64,000 nucleotides of DNA, from NCBI RefSeq assembly GCF_003086295.3, contig NC_092042.1:44142137-44206136 (forward strand), given 5' to 3'. Position numbers and translations under genes: made by a program. This DNA is from Arachis hypogaea. Lineage: Eukaryota; Streptophyta; Magnoliopsida; Fabales; Fabaceae. The notes below the pieces were generated by a model that was given only the letters and a program-made list of their open reading frames with translations, was not told where the DNA came from and did no database searches. Of this stretch, positions 55,629 to 64,000 are shown piece after piece (the first letter of the stretch is position 1; every line of letters starts with the position of its first letter).

Positions 55629-57881
55629 GTGAGTAGGAACAAGGAAAAAGGCATTCTTGTTGAAGCTGACCCTGAACCTGAAAGGACTCTGAAGAGGAAA
55701 CTAAGAGAAGCTAAAATACAACAATCCAGAGACAACCTTACTGAAATTTTCAAACAAGAAAAGGATATGGCAGCCGAACCCAACAACAATAATGCAAGGA
55801 GGATGCTTGGTGACTATACTACACCTACTTCCAAGTTTGATGGAAGAAGCATCTCAATCCCTGCCATTGGAGCAAACAATTTTGAGCTGAAACCTCAACT
55901 AGTCGCTCTAATGCAGCAGAACTTCAAGTTTCATGGACTTCCATCAGAAGATCTCTATCAGTTTTTAACTGAATTCTTGCAGATCTGTGAGACTGTTAAG
56001 ACCAATGGAGTAGATCCTAAAGTCTACAGGCTCATGCTTTTCCCTTTTGCTATAAGAGACAAAGCTAGAACATGGTTGGACTCACAACCTAAAGATAGCC
56101 TGGACTCTTGGGATAAGCTGGTCACGGCCTTCTTGGCTAAGTTCTTTTCTCCTCAAAAGTTGAGCAAGCTTAGAGTAGATGTTCAGACCTTCAAACAAAA
56201 AGATGGTGAATCTCCCAATGAAGCTTGGGAAAGATACAAACAGATGACCAAAAGGTGTCCTTCTGACATACTTTTAGAGTGGACCATTCTGGATATATTC
56301 TATTATGGTCTATCTGAGTTCTCCAAGATATCACTGAACTATTTTGCAGGTAGATCCATTCACCTAAAAAAAATGCCTGCAGAAGCTCAAGAACTCATTG
56401 ACATGGTTGTAAATAACCAGTTCATGTACACTTCTGAGAGGAATTCTGTGAGTAATGGGATGCCTCAAAGGAAGGGAGTTCTTAAAATTGATGCTTTGAA
56501 TGCCATATTGGCTTAGAATAAAATATTGACTCAGCAAGTCAACATGATTTCTCAAAGTTTGAATGGATGGCAAAATACATCCAACAATACTAAAGAGGAA
56601 TCTTCTGAAGAAAAAGCCTATGATCCTGAGAACCCTGCAATGGCAGAGGTAAATTATATGGGTGAACCTTATGGAAACACCTATAATTCATCATGGAGAA
56701 ATCATCCAAATTTCTCATGGAAGGATCAACAAAAGCCTCAACAAGGCTTTAATAATGGTGGAAGAAATAGGCTCAACAATAGCAAGCCTTTTTCACCATC
56801 TTCTCATTAATAGACAGAGAATTTTGAGCAGAGCTCCTCTAGCTTAGCAAACATAGTCTCTGATCTGTCTAAGGCCACTTTAAGTTTCATGAGTGAAACA
56901 AGGTCCTCCATCAGAAATTTGGAGGCACAAGTGGGCCAACTGAGTAAGAAAGTCACTGAAAGTCCTCCTAGTACTCTCCCAAGCAATACTGAAGAGAATC
57001 CAAAAAGAGAGTGCAAGGCCATTGACATAATCAACATGGCCGAACCTAGAGGGGAGGGAGAGGACGTGAATCCCAATGAGAAAGACCTCATGGGACGTCT
57101 CTCAAGCAAGAAGGAGTTCCCTATTGAGGACCCAAAGGAATCTGAAGGTCATATAGAGACCATAGAGATCTCATTAAACCTCCTTCTGCCATTCATGAGC
57201 TCTAAAGACTATTCTTCCTCTGAAGAGGATGAAGATGTAACTGGAGAGCAAGTTGCTCAATATCTAGGAGCCATCATAAAACTGAGTGCCAAGTTGTTTG
57301 GTAATGAGACTTGGGAAGGTGAACCTCCCTTGTTCATTAATGAACTAGATACATAGGTTCAGCAAACTTTGCCTCAAAAGAAACAAGACCCAGGTAAATT
57401 CTCAATACCCTGCACCATAGGCACCATGACCTTTGAGAAGGCTCTGTGTGACCTGGGGTCAGGGATAAATCTTATGCCACTCTCTGTAATGGAGAAGCTA
57501 GGGATCATTGAGGTATAACCTGCCATATTCTCATTACAGATGGCAGACAAGTCAGTAAGACAAGCTTATGGATTGGTAGAGGATGTGTTAGTGAAGGTTG
57601 AAGGCCTTTACATCCCTGCTGATTTCATAATCTTAGACACTAGGAAGGAGGAGGATGAATGCATCATCCTTGGAAGACCTTTCCTAGCCACAGCAGGAGC
57701 TGTGATAGATGTTAACAGTGGAGAATTAGTCCTTCAATTGAATGGGGACTACTTTGTGTTTAAAGCTCAAGGATACTCCTCTACAACTATAGAGAGGAAG
57801 CATGAAAAGCTTCTCTCAATACTGAGTCAAACAGAGCCCCCAATTCAAACTCTAAGTTTGGTGTTGGGAGGCCACAACTAA
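55629..57881 (+). pseudogene. Gag-protease polyprotein with in-frame stops only
   Basis: One reading frame covers the whole stretch. Gag capsid LMLFPFAIRDKARTWLDSQP (about residue 135) and CPSDILLEWTILD; a Tyr/Asn-rich part with NYMGEPYGNTYN; a Glu-rich linker; protease [10 protein letters not shown] and [10 protein letters not shown]; end at 57881. The frame is broken by stops at 56514, 56808, 56811, 57354 and 57516 but by no frameshift. The usual ATG reads ATG-TG-AGT, so the first Met is lost through two extra bases and the next in-frame ATG is 55767. No RT, RNase H or integrase follows. The family normally builds the capsid and processes the polyprotein. Confidence 0.85.
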
Positions 57882-57932
57882 ACTCTAAGTTTGGTGTTGA
57901 ATCCCCACATTCAAACTCTAAGTTTGGTGTTG
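57847..57932 (+). repeat. Three 33-bp direct repeats at the pol deletion point
   Basis: AAACTCTAAGTTTGGTGTTG at 57847-57866, 57880-57899 and 57913-57932. The first lies in the last codons of the protease frame. They stand where RT begins in the 11.5-kb element. Confidence 0.85.
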
Positions 57933-58176
57933 GAAGTCTACAACATTGACCTGATCACCTGTGAGGCTCCATGAGAGCCCACTGTCAAGCTAGTGACAGT
58001 AAAGAAGCGCTTATTGGGAGGCAACCCAATTTTATTTATCTAATTCTATTTTTATTTTTATTGTTCTTTTATGTTTTATTAGGTTGATGATCATGTGGAG
58101 TCACAAAATAAATATTAAAATTAAAAACAGAATCAAAAACAGCAGAAGAAATAGCACACCCTGGAGGAAGGGCTTA

Positions 58177-58417
58177 CTGGCGTTTAAACGCCAGTAAGGA
58201 GCATCTGGCTGGCGTTCAACACCAGAACAGAGCATGGATCTGGCGTTGAACGCCAGAAACATGCAGAAATCTGGCGTTTAAATGCCAGGATTGCATACTG
58301 AGGAAAGCTGGTGTTTAACGCCAGAAACATGCTGCAGACTGGCGTTGAACGCCCAAAACAAGCATAGAACTGGTGTTTAACGCCAGAAACAAGCATCAAT
58401 CTGGCGTTAAATGCTAG
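58177..58417 (+). repeat. Array of eight palindromes at a 31-bp step
   Basis: CTGGCGTTTAACGCCAG-like units start at 58177, 58209, 58240, 58271, 58308, 58339, 58370 and 58401: steps 32,31,31,37,31,31,31. The final 37-31-31-31 equals that of the array at 27482-27785 although spacer sequences differ. Confidence 0.9.
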
Positions 58418-58815
58418 GATTGCATGAAGAGGGCATTTTACATGCCTCATTGGTGCAGGGATGTAAATCCTTGACACCTCAGGATTTGTGGACCCCACAG
58501 GATCTCCACCTACCTCAACTTACCTTCTCTCTTCTTCACACAATCTAATAACACTCTTCCCCAAACACCCTTCACCAATCAACTCAATCTCTCTTCCCAA
58601 TTACCCTTTAACCACTCACATCCATCCACTTTTCCCCATAAACCCCACCTACCTTCAAAATTCAAAATCTCTTTCCCACCCAAACCCACCCTAAATGGCC
58701 GAACCTACTCCCTCTCCCTTCACTATATAAACCCCTCTATCCTTCTTCATTTTCACACACCACAACCCTCTCTTCTTCACCTTGGCCGAATACACATCTC
58801 TCCCTCTCCTCCATT

Positions 58816-58880
58816 TTCTTCTTCTTCTTCTTCTTCTTCTTCTTCTTCTTCTTCTTCTTCTTCTTCTTCTTCTTCTTCTT
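58816..58880 (+). repeat. (TTC)n microsatellite
   Basis: About 20 TTC units in the C/T-rich leader of ORF2. The Glu- and Arg-rich minus-strand frames over it are artefacts. Confidence 0.9.
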
Positions 58881-58897
58881 TTCTTTTCTTTTTTCTC

Positions 58898-58932
58898 TTG
58901 CTCGAGGGCGAGCAATATTCTAAGTTTGTTGT
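58898..58932 (+). promoter_or_regulatory. Stem-loop I plus motif before ORF2
   Basis: TTGCTCG-AGGG-CGAGCAA (58898-58915), then CTAAGTTTGTTGT (58920-58932). Compared with TTGCTTG/CAAGCAA elsewhere, a T-A pair has become C-G by changes on both sides. ORF2 starts 38 bases further on, the same distance as in the 11.5-kb element. Confidence 0.7.
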
Positions 58933-58970
58933 GGCAAAAACATAGCTTTTTTGTTTTTCCATAACCACTT

Positions 58971-60125
58971 ATGGCACCTAAGGCCGGAGAAACCTCTAGA
59001 AAAGGGAAAGGGAAGACAAAAGCTTCCACCTCTGAGTCATGGGAGATGGAGAAATTCATCTCTAAAGCCCATCAAGACCACTTCTATGAAGTTGTGGCCA
59101 AGAAGAAGGTGATCCCTGAGGTCCCTTTCAAGCTCAAGAAAAATGAGTATCCGGAGATCCGACATGAGATTCAAAGAAGAGGTTGGGAAGTTCTTACCAA
59201 CCCCATTCAACAAGTCAGAATCTTAATGGTTCAAGAATTCTATACCAATGCATGGATCACTAGGAACCATGATCAAAGTATGAACCGAAATCCAAAGAAT
59301 TATCTTACAATGGTTCGTGGGAAATACTTAGATTTCAGTCCGAAAAATGTAAGGTTGGCGTTTAACTTGCCTATGATGTAAGAAAATGCACGCCCCTACA
59401 CTAGAAGGGTCAACTTTGATCAAAGGTTGGACCAACTCCTTATGGACATATGTGTGGAAGGAGCTCAATGGAAAAGAGACTCAAAAGGCAAGCCGGTTCA
59501 ATTAAGAAGACTGGACCAAAAGCCTGTGGCTAGAGGATGGTTGGAATTCATCCAACGCTCCATCATTCCCACTAGCAACCGATCCGAAGTTACTGTGGAT
59601 CGGACCATCATGATCCATAGCATCATGATTGGAGAGAAAGTAGAAGTTCATGAAGTCATCTCTCTTGAATTCTACAAAATAGCCGAAAAGTCCTCCACCA
59701 TGGCAAGGCTAGCTTTTCCTCATCTTATTTGCCATCTATGCTACTTAGCTGGAGTTATCATAGAAGGAGATATCCTCATTGAAGAGGATAAGCCCATCAC
59801 TAAGAAAAAGATAGAGCAAACAAGAGAGCCCATTCACGGATCTCAAGAGACACATGAGGAGGCTCATCATCAAAAAATCCCTGAGATGCCTCAAGGGATG
59901 CATTTTTCTCCAAATAACTATTGGAAACAACTCAACACTTCTCTAGAAGACTTGAGTTATAACATAGACCAACTAAGGATGGAACATCAAGAGCACTCCA
60001 TCATTCTCCATGAGATTAGAGAAGATCAAAGAGCAATGAGGGAGGAGCAACAAAGGCAAGGAAGAGACATAGAAGAGCTCAAGGACATCATTGGTCCTTC
60101 AAGAATAAGACACCACCATCACTAA
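58971..60125 (+). pseudogene. ORF2, plant-transposon protein, one in-frame stop
   Basis: MAPKAGETSRKGKGKTKAST start; the domain continues with RRGWEVLTNPIQQVRILMVQ, then TAA at 59379, and in the same frame ARGWLEFIQRSIIPTSNRSE to a coiled coil (MREEQQRQGRDIEELKD) and four terminal His. About 384 codons. It aligns throughout with the intact ORF2 at 28162-29274. One nonsense mutation and no frameshift suggests a recent loss. Confidence 0.85.
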
Positions 60126-61217
60126 GGTGGACTCATTCCTTGTTCTTATTTCTCTGTTTTTTGGTTTTTATGCTTAATGTTTATCTATATTTGTGTCTTT
60201 CCTACATGATCATTAGTATTTAGTAACTATGTCTTAAGGCTATGAATAATTCCATAAATCCTTCACCCCTCTTAAATGAAAAATGTTTCTAATTCAAAAG
60301 AACAAGAAGTACATGAATTTCGAATTCATCCTTGAAATTAGTTTAATTATATTGATGTGGTGACAATACTTTTTGTTTTCTGAATGAATGCTTGAACAGG
60401 GCATATTTTTGAGCTTGTTGTTTATGAATGTTAAAATTGTTGGCTCTTAAAAGAATGATGAACAAGAGAAATGTTATTAATGATCTGAAAACTCATACAA
60501 TTGATTCTTGAAGCAAGAAAAAGCAGTGAAGAACAAAGCTTGCGAAAAAAAGTGGCAAAAAAATAGAAAGAAAAAGAAAAAAAGCAAGCAGAAAAAGCCA
60601 ATAGCCCTTAAAACCAAAAGGCAAGGGTAAAAAGGATCCAAGGCTTTGAGAATCAATGGATAGGAGGGCCCAAGGAAATAAATCCAGGCCTAAGCGGATA
60701 AATCAAGCTGTCCCTAACCATGTGCTTGTGGCATGCAGGTCCAAGTGAAAAACTTGAGACTGAGTGGTTAAAGTCGTGATCCAAAGCAAAAAGGGTGTGC
60801 TTAAGAGCTCTGGACACCTCTAACTGGGGACTTTAGCAAATCTGAGTCACAATCTGAAAAGGTTCACCGAGTCATGTGTCTGTGGCACTTATGTATCCGG
60901 TGGTAATACTGGAAAACAAAGTGCTTAGGGCCACGGCCAAGACCCATAAAATTAGCTGTGTTCAAGAATCAACGTACTTAACTAGGAGAATCAATTAACA
61001 CTATCTGAACTCTGAGTTCCTATAGAAGCCAATCATTTTGAACTTCAAAGGAAAAAGTGAGATGCCAAAACTGTTCAGAAGCAAAAAGCTACAAGTCCCG
61101 CTCATCTAATTAGAACTAATATTCATTGATATTTTGGGATTTATAGTATATTCTCTTCTTTTTATCCTATTTGATTTTCAGTTTCTTGGGGACAAGCAAC
61201 AATTTAAGTTGGTGTTG
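60126..61217 (+). other. Conserved 3' untranslated block with stem-loops II and I
   Basis: Matches 29275-30206 over most of its length, with an extra segment at about 60590-60770. Stem-loop II 60896-60913 (TCCGGT-GGTAAT-ACTGGA), stem-loop I 61181-61200 (GTTTCTTG-GGGA-CAAGCAAC, one mismatch), TTTAAGTTGGTGT (61203-61215), then the LTR at 61218. Confidence 0.65.
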
Positions 61218-62848
61218 TGATGAGCGGATAATTTATATGCTTTTTGGCATTATTTTTAGGTAGTTTTTAGTAGGATCTAGCTACTTTTAGGGATGTTTTT
61301 ATTAGTTTTTATGCTAAATTCACATTTCTGGACTTTACTATGAGTTTGTGTGTTTTTCTATGATTTCAGGTATTTTCTGGCTGAAATTGAGGGACCTGAG
61401 CAAAATTCTGATAGAAGGCTGACAAAGGACTGCTGATGCTGTTGGATTCTGACCTCCCTGCACTCAAAATGGATTTTCTGGAGCTACAGAACTCCAAATG
61501 GCGCGCTCTTAACGGCGTTGGAAAGTAGACATCCAGAGCTTTCTAGCAATATATAATGGTCTATACTTTGTTCGAGCTTAGATGATGCAAACTGGCATTC
61601 AACGCCAGTTCCATGCTACAATTTGGAGTAAAACGCAGGAAACACGTCACAAACTAGAGTTAAATGCCAAAAACACATTACAACTTGGCGTTTATCTCCA
61701 AAAGAAGCCTCTGCACATGTAAAGCTTAAGCTCAGCCCAAGCACACACCAAAGTGGGCTCCGAAAGTGGATTTCTGCATTTAGACCTATTTCTGTAAACC
61801 CTAGTAACTAGTCTAGTATAAATAGGACACTTTACTATTGTATTAGACATCTTTAGATTATTTTTGGATTATCCTATGATCCTTTGATCAAGTTTATGGG
61901 GGCTGGCCATTCGGCCATGCCTAAACCTTGATCACTTATGTATTTTCAATGGTGCAGTTTCTACACACCATAGACTAAGGGTGTGGAGCTCTGCTGTACC
62001 TTGAGTTTTAATGCAATTACTACTATTTTCTCTTCAATTCAGCTTATTCTTGTTCTAAGATATCCGTTGCACTTCAACCTGATGGATGTGATGATTCGTG
62101 ACACTCATCATCATCCATCCTTGTGAACGCGTGACTGATAACCACTTCCGTTCTACCTTAGACTGAGCGTGTGTCTCTTGGATTCCTTAATCAGAATCTT
62201 TGTGGTATAAGCTAGAACCCTTTGGCCGTCATTCTTGAGAATCTGGAAAGTCTAAACCTTGTCTGTGGTATTCTGAGTAGGATTCAGGGATTGAATGACT
62301 GTGACGAGCTTCAAACTCGCGATTGTTGGGCGTGATGAAAAATGCAAAAGAATCAATGGATTCTATTCCGACATGATCGAGAACCGACAGATGATTAGCC
62401 GTGCTGTGACAAGAGCATTTGGACCTTTTTTACTGAGAAGATGGGAAGTAGCCATTGACAACGGTGATGCCCTACATACAGCTTGCCATGGAAAGGAGTA
62501 TGAAGGATTGAAAGTAAGAAAGTAGTATGTTGCAGAGAATCAATAGGGATAAAGCATCTCCATACACTTATCTAAAATTCCCACCAATGATTTACATAAG
62601 TATTTCTATCTTTATTTTATGTTTTATTTATCTTTATATTCGAAAACTTCATAACCATTTGAATTAGCCTAACTGAGATCTACAAGATGACCATAGCTTA
62701 CTTCAAACCAACAATCTCTGTGGGATCGACCCTTACTCACGTAAGGTTTATTACTTGGACGACCCAGTGCACTTGCTGGTTAGTTGTGCGGAGTTGTGAA
62801 GAAAGTGTTGAGTTAGTAAATGCACATACCAAGTTGAATGCCATTGTT
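61218..62848 (+). repeat. 3' LTR of the 10.7-kb element, truncated
   Basis: TGATGAGCGG... with TATAAATA at 61817-61824. It ends ...GCCATTGTTG and passes into host exon sequence; the terminal GAGATCACAA...GTGCACCA of the 5' LTR is missing. Confidence 0.88.
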
Positions 62849-63300
62849 GAAAGCTTCGCCTATGGCGGTGCCCCTCATGTGTTGTGCAGCAGATGTACTG
62901 CGTGTGCCTTCTAGAAAGCAAGTGGTTGTGGTTGGAGAAAGGAATTCTGAGGAATTTGAAAGAATGCTTGCAGCATCACATGCATCATATAATCCAAACA
63001 AAATGGTGAGTATATTTAACTCCTTTGTTGAGTTGATATTGCATATTTGTTTTTGGTTGTCATCAAAAACATCTGTGCGAATGTTGGTTGTAGGTTCTTC
63101 ATATAGATCCCAACAACAAAGAAGAAATGGAATTTTTGGAACAGAATAACAGCAACATTTCTCAGATGGTGAAAAATAACCATGCAGCAAACAAGGTTGT
63201 AGCTCTTGTATGCCAAAACTTCACTTGTAGCCCACCTGTGATTGATCAATCTTCACTTGATGCTTTACTATCCAAAATATCGTCCTCTTCATCAATATGA
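62849..63300 (+). pseudogene. SPATA20-like / DUF255 protein, copy B, 3' part
   Basis: Exon 5 from within KASPMAVPLMCCAADVLRVP (62849-63005) and exon 6 63094-63300, reading VLHIDPNNKEEMEFLEQNNS and ending SSSSI-stop. Exon 4 (GGGYFN..., present in copy A at 15924-16127) and the ends of exons 3 and 5 are deleted. Splice borders match copy A. Confidence 0.82.
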
Positions 63301-64000
63301 GATATCGTTTCTCATAAGTGGATGTTAGCTAAAGCTTAGAAGCCATATTATACACAACTTGTTGGTTCTGACTACTGTGTCAAGTATTTTCTTCAGTGAT
63401 ATAGAGATTATGCTTGTCTTTTTACTCTCAATGCCAACATTGTCTTTCAAATTTGATACAGAATGATGGAAATATGTATATTTTTATAGTTAAAAGTTGA
63501 ATAACATAGTTATATATTAAGTTTGGTTTAGTTAAATTAGTCTGTACCTCAGTTTCTTGGGTGAACTAGCACAATAAAGTCACCATGGATTAATTATATA
63601 TTGTATCCATCATACTCAGCAATAATTAGTTACGGGAATATATAGGTTATGAATAATTTATATTAACCAATAAAGTAAAGGAAATTAGTAATATAGAATT
63701 ATAATATATAGAAGGATAAATTAGTGTAAAAACAAATGAAACATAGCTTAGTACTTTGCCTTTCAAAAAAAATATTAAAAATATCTAAAAAGATAATTCC
63801 TCATTTCCAAATGTCTTCATGCTCTGCTTCCACCTTGGTCCTATATTGCCAAGCATTTTCTTGTATTACGAGACATAAATCGTTGTACTCCTCTAAACCA
63901 GATCCACGGCAAGTCTCATTCGTGTGGAGCCGTTAATCTGCTTAGAGCACCAACAATATAATTCTAATTAGAAGTGTGTTGGAAAAATTATGTTAAAAAT
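63301..64000 (+). other. Downstream flank of copy B, duplicated
   Basis: Close match to 16723-17440 up to the end of the window. The minus-strand stretch at about 63925-63807 (EEYNDLCLVIQENAWQYRTK) is open here for longer than in copy A. It is unrecognised and might be an exon of a neighbouring gene. Confidence 0.6.

Larger units (their letters stand above)
52179..62848 (+). mobile_element. Athila-like element lacking RT, RNase H and integrase, 10.7 kb
   Basis: 5' LTR 52179-53833, tRNA-Asp primer site, gag-protease 55629-57881, three direct motif repeats where pol should be, palindrome array 58177-58417, ORF2 58971-60125, conserved 3' UTR, 3' LTR 61218-62848. The 3' LTR lacks its last 24 or so bases, and about 530 bp of the host locus are missing beside it, so no target duplication can be seen. 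It shares LTR blocks, primer site and cis motifs with the 11.5-kb element and may be a Feral-type non-autonomous partner (name from memory). Confidence 0.88.

Noticed and set aside
58691..59059. Poly-Glu / poly-Arg / poly-Leu frames
   Set aside because: Translation of the (TTC)n tract in different frames.

Overview
This window is plant nuclear DNA, almost certainly from a legume and most likely peanut or a wild relative (Arachis). It is AT-rich, has spliced gene remnants with plant-type GT/AG junctions, and is mostly LTR retrotransposons. The LTR start TGATGAGCGGATAATTTATA and the recurring TGGCGTTTAACGCCA palindrome are features I associate with the abundant FIDEL/Feral-type Athila-like elements of Arachis. 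That link is from memory and was not searched. No RNA gene, CRISPR array or intact single-copy host gene is visible.

Layout. 1-5154: a non-autonomous Athila-like element on the minus strand, cut at the window edge exactly at its 3' LTR, inserted in a chromovirus gag relic (5155-5715). 5716-14385: decayed long LTRs on the minus strand, with minisatellites. 14391-17440: a spliced SPATA20-like (DUF255/YyaL) pseudogene. 17700-20226 and 31730-36483: broken coiled-coil genes and a FAR1-type MULE transposase pseudogene, split by a complete 11.5-kb Athila-like element (20227-31729, TSD ATCTC). 36904-37091 and 49097-49225: a receptor-kinase fragment split by a 12.0-kb LARD-like element with 4.5-kb LTRs and no coding interior (37092-49096, TSD AAAGG). 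49250-51254: a minus-strand chimeric locus carrying a ULP/SENP protease fragment. 51255-64000: a second copy of the SPATA20-like locus, broken by a pol-less Athila-like element (52179-62848).

The three Athila-like elements share a layout: LTR, tRNA-Asp primer site, gag (with or without pol), a GCGCTT-GGGAGG-CAACC block, a palindrome array, ORF2, a conserved 3' untranslated block, and the 3' LTR. The 11.5-kb copy has one open gag-pol frame, but its integrase DDE triad reads D-N-E. The 10.7-kb copy keeps gag-protease and ORF2 but lacks reverse transcriptase, RNase H and integrase. The 5-kb minus-strand copy has only a 364-residue coiled-coil ORF. This looks like one autonomous family with non-autonomous relatives that share cis elements.

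The most interesting signals are those cis elements. (1) A palindrome repeats at a strict 31-bp step (about three DNA turns) in LTRs, in the gag coding region and between the ORFs. The two intergenic arrays share the same final spacing of 37-31-31-31. (2) A stem-loop with a GGGA/AGGA loop, followed by TAAGTTTGGTGT, lies before ORF2 and before the 3' LTR in all three elements, with compensatory base changes. (3) A second covarying stem-loop lies in the 3' untranslated block. Together they suggest an undescribed structured RNA/DNA control system shared in trans by autonomous and defective members.
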